Shown: positions 1-5,484, counted from the stretch's first letter. The stretch: DNA of 5,778 bases from Dysgonomonas sp. (GCA_003523545.1 DQAM01000138.1:1-5778); one strand, 5' to 3'. Translations and numbers: made by a program. The notes: generated by a model from the sequence alone, not told the origin.

Positions 1-871
1 ATCGTTTTAAATTATTCTCCTCTATTATAAAATATTCATCATTGAAATATTCTATATTTTGGTATTCTATAGGTATTAAAATATTCCCATTGATATCAAT
101 AATTCCCCAAAAACCATCTTTTTTAACAAAAATCATAGTCTCTCTTGAATTAGTATGATTGACTATTATATCTTCATATACTGGTTTAATTGTGACTTTA
201 TTTTCATCATCTAAAATACCTTTGCTCTCCCCATCTTGGATTACATAATATAATCTATTATCAGAGGGATAATCACCATAAACATAAAATCGACTTTCTA
301 TACAATAATCAACTATTTTATTATCAATTAAATATGTTTTTTTACCATTTTTAATTAACTTTATCAATCCATTTTCCATTGATATATTTTCATAAACAAT
401 CGGCAAAATTTCTTTTCCTTTCTCATTAAAAATTCCATATAAATTATCTTTTTCAACGATAATTTCAGAATCAAAGCGATAAGTAAATGTAAAAGATGTA
501 TAAATAGTAGGAAGCAATTTTCCGTGATTAATATTATATAATCCTTTCATATTATTATTTTCAACAATCCAAATCCAATTATAAGCTCTTTCAATATTAT
601 CAAATTCTATAGGTATTAACTCTTTCCCTACATTAGAATATAGACCCCATTTTCCATCCTTTTCAATCTTATAACGATCCGAATTTTCATCTTTAATGAT
701 TTGATCAAGATCGGAAATTAGAATTTTATCTGAGCTGTCGACCAATTGAAATTTATTATTAAATTTCTGAATACTCACAGATTTAAAATCATTTGGTAAA
801 ACACCAATTACTTGAGCACTCAAATTATTAATCAAAACTATTGATATCAAAAAAAATAAAAATTTCCTCAT
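1..871 (-). CDS. Secreted WG-repeat protein, C-terminus cut by window edge
   Basis: The frame is open from an ATG at 871 to base 1 with no stop: 290 codons, so the C-terminus is missing. Residues 1-19 form a signal peptide (Arg-Lys, a hydrophobic core, then L-S-A before Q20). With no lipobox Cys, the protein is probably exported to the periplasm or cell surface. The rest carries WG-type beta repeats (KDGxWGxxxxxGxxLIPxxYxxI) at about residues 68-94, 138-164 and 247-273, with degenerate copies near 108-126 and 216-236. WG repeats are often linked to protein binding, but no reaction can be assigned. The start codon overlaps the stop of the upstream DUF3788 gene as ATGA, implying translational coupling. 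The gene is very AT-rich (10 G/C in bases 1-60), unlike the thi genes. The family call is firm; the function is unknown. Confidence 0.87.
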   Translation of the reverse strand, partial: MRKFLFFLISIVLINNLSAQVIGVLPNDFKSVSIQKFNNKFQLVDSSDKILISDLDQIIKDENSDRYKIEKDGKWGLYSNVGKELIPIEFDNIERAYNWIWIVENNNMKGLYNINHGKLLPTIYTSFTFTYRFDSEIIVEKDNLYGIFNEKGKEILPIVYENISMENGLIKLIKNGKKTYLIDNKIVDYCIESRFYVYGDYPSDNRLYYVIQDGESKGILDDENKVTIKPVYEDIIVNHTNSRETMIFVKKDGFWGIIDINGNILIPIEYQNIEYFNDEYFIIEENNLKR

Positions 872-1299
872 TTCAGACTTTTCTTATACTTAATTACTTC
901 TATAAAATCTTTAAGTTGTTCTTTACTATCTATATCCATAATCAATGCAAAAAGTTTACCCGTATTTTTTACTTCCAGAAAATCGTTCTTTATCTTTTCA
1001 TTTATGGGAAGTTCCATAACTCCACCACGAGTTTTCTCAGTAAAAAAGAAACTTGTTTTGATAAGCTTATCCCCCAAAGAAAGCCAGAAAACGGTCTTTT
1101 TCTTATAGATTACTTTACAAAGCCATGCTTTTCCGTCCCTGTAATAATTCCACTCGTGGGTTAATTGTAATTCAGGATTCGATATTATCTCAAATATATC
1201 TTTATACACTTCGAAAAGTTTATCATCATAAATATCCCTGATAACCTGTTCGGAAGGTTTAACTTCGGAATCTCTTAATAATTGAATTTCTTGTGACAT
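868..1299 (-). CDS. DUF3788 family protein
   Basis: This is a complete 143-residue protein with no signal peptide or membrane segment, so probably cytoplasmic. It resembles DUF3788: an acidic helical N-terminus, then E-W-N-Y-Y-R-D-G-K-A-W-L at 49-60, the basic strand K-K-K-T-V-F-W-L-S-L at 66-75, F-F-F-T-E-K around 84-89, and a lysine-rich end I-K-Y-K-K-S-L-K at 136-143. Its length is in the usual range for the family. The molecular function is not known and I do not propose one. The ATG at 1299 lies 34 bases after the stop of the VOC gene, and its TGA overlaps the ATG of the WG-repeat gene by ATGA. The two therefore form a coupled pair. Base composition is intermediate between the thi genes and the AT-rich WG gene. 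Whether it is still co-transcribed with the thi operon cannot be decided; I see no terminator between them. Confidence 0.82.
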   Translation of the reverse strand: MSQEIQLLRDSEVKPSEQVIRDIYDDKLFEVYKDIFEIISNPELQLTHEWNYYRDGKAWLCKVIYKKKTVFWLSLGDKLIKTSFFFTEKTRGGVMELPINEKIKNDFLEVKNTGKLFALIMDIDSKEQLKDFIEVIKYKKSLK

Positions 1300-1333
1300 A
1301 TGGTTAACAATTTTAAGTGATATAATATATTAT

Positions 1334-1735
1334 CTATTCCGGTTCGTCCGTATCGATGCAGAACGGATGTCCGGCGGGGTCGATCATGGTGCGTGATGTT
1401 CTGAAAAACTGTTCATCAGCCAGTTTTGCCCCACATTCGATGGCATATTGTACCGACTCTTCCAAATCGTCTACCCATATATCGATATGAAGCATCTGTC
1501 CTTGTTTTCCCTCTTGCCAAGGCCATACAGGAGGCTGATATCCTTCCACTTCCTGAAAAGCAATCACCGAACCCGTGGGTGAAGTTATCGCTGACCAGCC
1601 GTTTGCCTGAGGATGAGTCCACTCCCACCCTAATAACTTGCTGTAAAAATCTGCCATGATACCTGCATCGGCACAATCGATGACCAGATTGATATGATTT
1701 ACTTTCAATCCTTTTTTAGTTGCTTTACTTTCCAT
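1334..1735 (-). CDS. VOC family (glyoxalase-like) protein
   Basis: This 133-residue protein has the vicinal-oxygen-chelate fold pattern: V-N-H-I-N-L-V-I-D-C-A-D at 12-23, F-Y-S-K-L-L-G-W at 30-37, V-I-A-F-Q-E-V at 57-63, M-L-H-I-D-I-W-V-D-D-L at 81-91 and M-I-D-P-A-G-H-P-F-C-I-D at 117-128. It looks closest to the Glyoxalase_6-type subgroup. The family includes isomerases, dioxygenases and resistance proteins, so the substrate cannot be inferred. His14 and His83 could be metal ligands, but this is uncertain. The frame is open upstream to an ATG at 1795, but that start would overlap thiD by 38 bases and add 20 residues with no family character. I therefore chose the ATG at 1735, 22 bases after the thiD stop. 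This spacing suggests it is the last gene of the thi transcript, although no thiamin role is known. Confidence 0.85.
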   Translation of the reverse strand: MESKATKKGLKVNHINLVIDCADAGIMADFYSKLLGWEWTHPQANGWSAITSPTGSVIAFQEVEGYQPPVWPWQEGKQGQMLHIDIWVDDLEESVQYAIECGAKLADEQFFRTSRTMIDPAGHPFCIDTDEPE

Positions 1736-1757
1736 TTTACAAATATAACATTCTATT

Positions 1758-2567
1758 TTATTCCCAAAAATTAAAGAAGTGATGTACAGGGCCATGTCCC
1801 TTTCCTATCTCATATTCTGCACCTGCACGGATGGCTTTGTCCATGTAATCTTTTGCGTTTCTTATCGCATCGTTCAGAGGTAAATCGTGCGCCAGAAATG
1901 CCGTAATAGCAGAAGAAAATGTACAACCTGTTCCATGGGTATTTTTTGTATGAATACGCTGTGAACTTAATTCTATGATTTCATCTGTTTCGGCATTATA
2001 AAACACATCGATTAATTCATCGCCTGTCAAATGTCCGGCTTTCAACAAGACAGATACCTTATTTCCAACAGAAAGGTCCCGTATAATTGCAGAAAAACCT
2101 TTCTGATTAGTAATCTTTTTACCCGATAATATTTCAGCTTCTGGTATATTGGGAGTTATAACCCTTACAAAAGGTATGAGTTCTTTTTGCAATGTATCGA
2201 TAGCTTCGTCCTGCAACAATTTATCGCCCGAAGTGGCTACCATAACAGGGTCGAGAACTATATTTTTAATATTATATCTCGATAATGTTTCCTTTACAGA
2301 TAATATAAGCTCCGAAGAATGGAGCATCCCTATCTTTATGGCATCGGCACCTATATCATCCAATACCGATTTTATTTGTCCCGACACGAACAGAACAGGA
2401 ACAGCATGCACATCTGTCACGCCTATAGTATTTTCGTCCACTACGGCAGTTATCACCGTTGCTCCGTAACATCCGCAAGCCGAAAAAGTCTTTAAATCGG
2501 CTTGTATACCTGCTCCTCCACTCGGGTCGCTCCCGGCAATCGAAAGCGCAATTTTATAATGTTTCAT
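1758..2567 (-). CDS. thiD: Hydroxymethylpyrimidine / phosphomethylpyrimidine kinase ThiD
   Basis: ThiD phosphorylates HMP to HMP-P and then to HMP-PP, the pyrimidine substrate of ThiE, in the cytoplasm. The 269-residue protein is full length for this ribokinase-like family. Visible motifs are A-G-S-D-P-S-G-G-A-G-I-Q-A-D at 11-24, the I-K-I-G-M-L strand at 77-82, V-L-D-P-V-M-V-A-T-S-G-D at 104-115, I-T-P-N-x-P-E-A at 137-144, L-L-K-A-G-H-L at 174-180, the catalytic anion-hole T-H-G-T-G-C at 210-215, and the family end G-H-G-P-V-H-H-F. Residue 45 is Glu (D-E-N-T) where E. coli ThiD has Gln44 (A-Q-N-T) at the pyrimidine site. The gene is separated from tenA by 107 bases holding a palindromic repeat, and the VOC gene follows after 22 bases. 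The assignment is secure; kinase specificity for HMP rather than pyridoxal is inferred from the operon. Confidence 0.96.
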   Translation of the reverse strand: MKHYKIALSIAGSDPSGGAGIQADLKTFSACGCYGATVITAVVDENTIGVTDVHAVPVLFVSGQIKSVLDDIGADAIKIGMLHSSELILSVKETLSRYNIKNIVLDPVMVATSGDKLLQDEAIDTLQKELIPFVRVITPNIPEAEILSGKKITNQKGFSAIIRDLSVGNKVSVLLKAGHLTGDELIDVFYNAETDEIIELSSQRIHTKNTHGTGCTFSSAITAFLAHDLPLNDAIRNAKDYMDKAIRAGAEYEIGKGHGPVHHFFNFWE

Positions 2568-2589
2568 ATAAAAGAATTTAATATCGTAT

Positions 2590-2653
2590 TGTCATACTGA
2601 GTAAAACGAAGTATCTTTTATCAACAGATGCTTCATTAACATTCAGCATGACA
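2590..2653. repeat. Imperfect intergenic palindrome between tenA and thiD
   Basis: Two arms, 2590-2616 and 2626-2653, are imperfect inverted copies around a 9-base centre. The outer TGTCAT, the CTGA block, the GAAG block and the ATCT block all match between the arms. The differences are scattered substitutions and one extra base. On the minus (transcribed) strand some differences become G-U pairs, so an RNA stem of about 27 base pairs is plausible. No T-run follows the palindrome on the minus strand, so it is not a standard terminator. It resembles the dispersed TGTCAT..CTGAG..GAAG.ATCT palindromes I recall from intergenic DNA of Bacteroidota; that comparison is from memory. It nearly fills the only sizeable gap inside the thi operon. 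Confidence 0.7.
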
Positions 2654-2674
2654 TCCAAAATCTACAAGTTTCAA

Positions 2675-3328
2675 TTACACCGCCCATTTCTCCAAACGCC
2701 ATGCACTGTCCCAGAACATCCATTCCATCTTTGAACACATCACATAGGCATTCGTCATTTGCTGACGTTGTTCTTCAGTGCATTTTTGAGCTAATTCGTC
2801 ACAAATGGATATGGCTAAATTTACTGATGCATCAAATTCTTCCCCGCCGTATGTATTTATCCATTCATGATAAGGATTTTGTCCTTTCATTTGATTTTCA
2901 AGAATATAATTACCTACTTCCCTGTAAATCCAAAAACAGGGCAAAACAGCAGAAGCAATCACTTCAACAGGCGAATTTGCCAATTGTCTCAGCAAAAAGG
3001 AAGTGTACAGTAAACAAGCAGGTGACGGCTCCGGTTTTTCCGTAGAAGATATTTTGCTGACAAAACTCTCATGCAATGCCTTTTCCACAGCCATGCTATC
3101 TCCCGCAAAATGGATAAAAGCTTCGATATGTCCGGGGTTGGAAAGTTTTGAGGCAATTCCTGTCAGAACTTTTCCGTACTCGGCAAGGTATAAAGCATCC
3201 TGTTGAATATAGAACATAAATTTTTCCCTATCCAGTGTACCGTCTATCAGTCCTTTAATAAAAGGCTGTTTTAATATCTCATTGTATGTCGGTTTAGATG
3301 CATTCCATGCTTGTTCACTCCATTTCAT
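2675..3328 (-). CDS. tenA: Aminopyrimidine aminohydrolase / thiaminase II TenA
   Basis: TenA hydrolyses aminopyrimidine products of thiamin breakdown to HMP, feeding ThiD; some members also cleave thiamin. With the ATG at 3328 the protein is 217 residues, a little shorter than B. subtilis TenA (about 236), and ends at the conserved R-x-E-x-W. Catalytic residues of the thiaminase II class appear present: Asp44 and Tyr47 in Q-Q-D-A-L-Y-L, Tyr108 in L-L-Y-T-S, nucleophile Cys131 in L-P-C-F-W-I-Y with Tyr135, Tyr160 in T-Y-G-G, and Glu202 in S-K-M-E-W-M-F-W. The frame stays open to an ATG at 3382, but that would overlap the preceding GNAT gene by 37 bases and add 18 non-family residues. The M-K-W-S-E start fits the family and leaves a 17-base gap. 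The Cys, Tyr and Glu set supports an active enzyme of the TenA_C type. Confidence 0.95.
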   Translation of the reverse strand: MKWSEQAWNASKPTYNEILKQPFIKGLIDGTLDREKFMFYIQQDALYLAEYGKVLTGIASKLSNPGHIEAFIHFAGDSMAVEKALHESFVSKISSTEKPEPSPACLLYTSFLLRQLANSPVEVIASAVLPCFWIYREVGNYILENQMKGQNPYHEWINTYGGEEFDASVNLAISICDELAQKCTEEQRQQMTNAYVMCSKMEWMFWDSAWRLEKWAV

Positions 3329-3345
3329 ATTCGTTAATTTTAAAT

Positions 3346-3801
3346 TTACAAATCCATACTTAGTCGTACCATATGCCGGCATTCTATTCCGTTTTCGATA
3401 ATTGTTTCGGAATAATGTTTTTTAAAAAAGTTAAAATCTATTGATGCCATCATAAATCCACATTTCTGATACAGGGCAAGCTGTCCGATTCCCGCATCTC
3501 CTGTTCCGACTTCAATTACTTTGTATTTTTGATTTTTAGCCATACTAATGGCATGTTTGACTAGTTTTTTACCTATGCCTTTTCCATGATATTCTTCTGC
3601 TACTGCCACGTTAACCAGTTCTATAGTAAACGGCCGTGTAGGGAGTAAGACATATTCCCCTACTATTTTATCTTCAGAATAGGCAACATAACATTTGCCT
3701 CTGTGCAGATAATCCGCGACTGCCTCTTCCGACGGGTCTGCCAGATAAAGCAAGTCATATGGATATTCTTTATCTACCAATTTGATTTCTATATTATCCA
3801 T
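3346..3801 (-). CDS. GNAT family N-acetyltransferase (YvbK-like)
   Basis: This 151-residue protein is a complete GNAT acyltransferase, expected to move an acetyl group from acetyl-CoA to an amine. The acetyl-CoA loop is at 62-80 (L-V-N-V-A-V, then Y-H-G-K-G-I-G-K-K-L); a His replaces the usual Gln/Arg at the first position of the Q/R-x-x-G-x-G/A motif. The second half has G-T-G-D-A-G-I-G-Q at 99-107, A-L-Y-Q-K-C-G-F at 109-116 and E-N-G-I-E-C-R-H-M-V-R-L at 136-147, which from memory resembles B. subtilis YvbK and related proteins. The substrate is unknown. Its ATG directly follows the thiE TAA with no base between, and tenA begins 17 bases after its stop, so it is embedded in the thi transcript. 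That position suggests co-regulation by TPP but does not prove a thiamin role. Confidence 0.9.
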   Translation of the reverse strand: MDNIEIKLVDKEYPYDLLYLADPSEEAVADYLHRGKCYVAYSEDKIVGEYVLLPTRPFTIELVNVAVAEEYHGKGIGKKLVKHAISMAKNQKYKVIEVGTGDAGIGQLALYQKCGFMMASIDFNFFKKHYSETIIENGIECRHMVRLSMDL

Positions 3802-4449
3802 TTAAGTTTGTTTTAAAAATTTAGCTTTTTCTATTTTATTTTTTAATTCTGTTGCCATTTTTTTGGGGTATGGAGCAGACATAATTGCAGAAACTACTGA
3901 TATACCATCCGCTCCCGCATGTATTATATCCTGTGCATTATCCAGATTAATTCCTCCTATCCCCACAGACGAATGCCTGCTTATTTTCATTATCCCTCTT
4001 ATTCCTTCCAATCCCAGAGCGGGTGAAGTGTCGGTTTTAGTCGGAGTACTGAATACAGGAGAAATCCCGATATAATCCACATCCAGATTATTAGCTTCTA
4101 CCGCATCCTGTAAATTTTCCACCGAAAGCCCTATTATTCTATCTTTTCCCAGTAATTTACGGGCTATATGATAAGGCATATCGTTTTGACCGATATGTAA
4201 TCCTTCCGCATCACAAGCCAGAGCAATATCTAGCCTATCATTTATAATCAGCGGTACATTGTAAGGCTTTAAAATATTTTTCAGTCTCACAGCAAGATTA
4301 TAAAACTCAAGGGTGGAAGCCTCTTTTTCCCTTAATTGCACCATAGTCACTCCACCCTTCACGGCTTCTTCTACAACCCATTCCAAAGGCCGGCATAAAG
4401 AAAGCAAACGGTCAGTAACCAGATATAAATCCAAATTAAATGATATCAT
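3802..4449 (-). CDS. thiE: Thiamin-phosphate synthase ThiE
   Basis: ThiE condenses HMP-PP with thiazole phosphate to give thiamin phosphate and pyrophosphate. At 215 residues it is a normal single-domain TIM barrel, not a fusion. Expected motifs appear in order: L-Y-L-V-T-D at 8-13, G-G-V-T-M-V-Q-L-R-E-K at 32-42 (pyrophosphate site), I-I-N-D-R at 68-72 with the Mg-binding Asp71, H-I-G-Q-N-D at 85-90, I-G-L-S at 106-109, Y-I-G-I-S-P-V-F-S-T-P-T-K at 126-138, the phosphate loop G-I-G-G-I at 163-167, and G-I-S-V-V-S-A-I at 182-189. The ATG at 4449 puts the first strand at the usual distance from the N-terminus. The start lies 6 bases after the thiM stop, and its stop abuts the GNAT start. All key residues appear present. 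Confidence 0.96.
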   Translation of the reverse strand: MISFNLDLYLVTDRLLSLCRPLEWVVEEAVKGGVTMVQLREKEASTLEFYNLAVRLKNILKPYNVPLIINDRLDIALACDAEGLHIGQNDMPYHIARKLLGKDRIIGLSVENLQDAVEANNLDVDYIGISPVFSTPTKTDTSPALGLEGIRGIMKISRHSSVGIGGINLDNAQDIIHAGADGISVVSAIMSAPYPKKMATELKNKIEKAKFLKQT

Positions 4450-4455
4450 TCCGGA

Positions 4456-5247
4456 TTATTTTATAATGTTCTTTATCGCTGTTTCATCCAGATTGTAAAG
4501 TTCATCCAGAAAATTAACCTGTAAACTCCCGTTTCCTCTGGATTTCCCGGAAGCAATCTCCCCCGCTATACCCATCACAGCCATTCCATGTACCGCGGCC
4601 TGCAATGCATCTGGATCAACCGCTGCAAAAGCGGCAACTACCGCAGTGGCAGTACATCCCATACCTGTTACACGCGCCATCATCGGATTACCGTTTTCAA
4701 CGGTTTGCGTATTTTTTCCGTCCGTGATATAATCTGTCTGTCCGCTTACCACAACCACAGCACCTGTCTGCAAAGCCAACGATTGGGCAGAAGAAACAGC
4801 TATATCCGATGAGTCCGTACTATCCACACCTTTTGTTTTTATATTAGCCTGATGCAAGGCCATAATTTCCGAAGCATTTCCCCGAATGATAGTCGGTCTG
4901 CATTCTTCTATTATCTGTTTGCACACTCGGGTTCTATAAGAAGTTGCCCCCGCTCCTACCGGGTCGAATACTACAGGAATATTTTTAGATAATGCTGTTT
5001 TACCTGCTAGCAGCATAGCTTCCACCCATTGAGGTTCGAGCGTGCCTATATTGATGACCAAAGCCGAAGCTATACTGGCCATTTCCGCTGCTTCTTCCAG
5101 CGAATGCGCCATCACCGGAGAGGCTCCTAAAGCCAATAATCCGTTGGCCGTATTATTCATTACTACATAATTGGTAATATTATGAACAAGAGGAGATTTC
5201 GCCCGCACTGCATTCAGGTCATTTACTAAAGACTGTATGTCTATCAT
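4456..5247 (-). CDS. thiM: Hydroxyethylthiazole kinase ThiM
   Basis: ThiM phosphorylates the salvaged thiazole alcohol (4-methyl-5-hydroxyethylthiazole) with ATP, giving the thiazole phosphate used by ThiE. The 263-residue length is typical. Motifs: P-L-V-H-N-I-T-N-Y-V-V at 19-29, N-N-T-A-N-G-L-L-A-L-G-A-S-P-V-M at 31-46 (thiazole site), V-F-D-P-V-G-A-G-A at 93-101, I-I-R-G-N-A-S-E-I at 120-128, V-V-V-S-G at 165-169, T-G-M-G-C-T at 194-199 with the active-site Cys198, and G-N-G-S-L-Q-V-N-F-L-D-E-L-Y at 238-251. The ATG at 5247 is the only sensible start; no good Shine-Dalgarno is visible, as is usual in Bacteroidota. It is the first gene after the TPP riboswitch and terminator, so it and the following genes are expected to fall when TPP is plentiful. 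Confidence 0.97.
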   Translation of the reverse strand: MIDIQSLVNDLNAVRAKSPLVHNITNYVVMNNTANGLLALGASPVMAHSLEEAAEMASIASALVINIGTLEPQWVEAMLLAGKTALSKNIPVVFDPVGAGATSYRTRVCKQIIEECRPTIIRGNASEIMALHQANIKTKGVDSTDSSDIAVSSAQSLALQTGAVVVVSGQTDYITDGKNTQTVENGNPMMARVTGMGCTATAVVAAFAAVDPDALQAAVHGMAVMGIAGEIASGKSRGNGSLQVNFLDELYNLDETAIKNIIK

Positions 5248-5273
5248 ATCTTTGAAATATTAAAAAATTAAAT

Positions 5274-5304
5274 AAAAAAACCGCTTCGAATACTCGAAAC
5301 GGTT
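5274..5304 (-). terminator. Riboswitch-controlled intrinsic terminator ahead of thiM
   Basis: On the minus strand the arm at 5304-5294 (AACCGTTTCGA) pairs with the arm at 5289-5279 (TCGAAGCGGTT) around a 4-base loop. The result is 11 consecutive pairs including one G-U. Five more T follow at 5278-5274, after the two that end the stem. It lies about 45 bases past the aptamer and 26 bases before the thiM start, so it can act only on the leader. Its 5' arm is also complementary to the 3' strand of aptamer stem P1, which makes it the OFF structure of the switch. Confidence 0.85.
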
Positions 5305-5357
5305 GTAAGTATAATATAATAAAGTTGTTACTTTTTATAGTTCTATTTTACCGTTTC
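5296..5357 (-). promoter_or_regulatory. Candidate antiterminator of the TPP switch
   Basis: On the minus strand GAAACGGT (5357-5350), which contains the 3' half of aptamer stem P1, is perfectly complementary over 8 bases to ACCGTTTC (5303-5296) in the 5' arm of the terminator. Between them a local hairpin (5339-5315: TATAA and AAAGT pairing with ACTTT and TTATA, one bulged base, 4-base loop) would bring the two strands together. Without TPP this fold would break both P1 and the terminator and let transcription continue into thiM. The complementarity is read directly; the switching role is inferred from layout. Confidence 0.72.
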
Positions 5358-5433
5358 CCTCCGATGTCAATTACAACATATCAGGTTCAAGGGTTTAATC
5401 TCAGCTCTTACGAAGAAGAACACCCCTAACAGT
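5350..5433 (-). promoter_or_regulatory. TPP (THI-box) riboswitch aptamer
   Basis: The minus strand carries the conserved THI-box segments in order and at normal spacing: AGGGGTG near 5427-5421, GCTGAGA near 5404-5398, AAACCC then TTGAACCTGAT near 5395-5379, GTAAT near 5374-5370, and ATCGGAGGGAA near 5365-5355. Stem P1 closes the aptamer with ACTGTT (5433-5428) against AACGGT (5355-5350), six pairs with one G-U. A short P3 (TCTT with AAGA) and P5 (ATGT with ACAT) are visible. This RNA binds thiamin pyrophosphate. Here it precedes thiM and a terminator, so TPP should switch off the salvage operon. Confidence 0.95.
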
Positions 5434-5439
5434 GATTCA

Positions 5440-5466
5440 CAAACTTACATAAAATAATCGAACAAA
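5440..5466 (-). promoter_or_regulatory. Probable Bacteroidota-type promoter of the thi operon
   Basis: On the minus strand TAAGTTTG (5447-5440) matches the Bacteroides -7 consensus TAnnTTTG exactly. A TTTG (5466-5463) lies upstream where a -33 element is expected, but the 15-base spacer is shorter than usual, so that half is weaker. Transcription would start within a few bases of the first base of aptamer stem P1, an economical leader. The upstream element overlaps the loop and inner stem of the preceding gene's terminator. Confidence 0.55.
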
Positions 5467-5484
5467 AGATGTTTTTTTCGATTA
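5451..5484 (-). terminator. Probable terminator of the OmdA-like gene
   Basis: On the minus strand TAATCGAA (5484-5477) and TTCGATTA (5462-5455) form a perfect 8-base inverted repeat. Four further A-T pairs inside, after one mismatch, enclose a 4-base CATC loop. Four T follow at 5454-5451. The first arm contains the TAA stop codon of the upstream gene. The stem has few G-C pairs and the T-run is short, so termination may be partial. Confidence 0.55.

Noticed and set aside
841..1164. A plus-strand open frame of 107 codons opposite the DUF3788 gene.
   Set aside because: Its Phe/Ile/Lys-rich product has no recognisable domain and it is the antisense shadow of a better supported gene. The other plus-strand frames inside the thi genes were rejected for the same reason.
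1308..1333. A possible promoter before DUF3788: TAAAATTG at 1315-1308 on the minus strand, one mismatch from TAnnTTTG, plus a perfect 12-base palindrome ATAATATATTAT at 1322-1333.
   Set aside because: Both are made almost wholly of A and T in an AT-rich gap, the -7 match is imperfect, and no TTTG sits at a suitable distance; chance is the simpler explanation.
1416..1676. An 86-codon minus-strand frame within the VOC gene.
   Set aside because: It is an alternative frame of the VOC coding sequence, with no independent family signal.
1736..1795. An earlier VOC start at 1795 adding 20 residues.
   Set aside because: It would overlap the end of thiD by 38 bases and the extension does not fit the VOC fold.
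2654..2674. A TAGATTTTG string on the minus strand just after tenA as an internal promoter for thiD.
   Set aside because: The spacing inside the element is one base off the TAnnTTTG consensus and no upstream TTTG is placed correctly.
2999..3016. The peptide C-L-L-Y-T-S inside TenA, which is also what translated Nextera transposase adapter looks like.
   Set aside because: The DNA on the minus strand reads TGTTTACTGTACACTTCC, not the Nextera sequence, and the Tyr fits the conserved TenA position equivalent to Tyr112 of the B. subtilis enzyme.
3329..3382. An earlier tenA start at 3382 adding 18 residues.
   Set aside because: It overlaps the GNAT gene by 37 bases and the extra residues have no family character; the ATG at 3328 matches the usual TenA start.
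4450..4455. TCCGGA between thiM and thiE as a Shine-Dalgarno site.
   Set aside because: It is a 6-base palindrome directly against the start codon, too close to act as a ribosome binding site, and such sites are not the rule in Bacteroidota.
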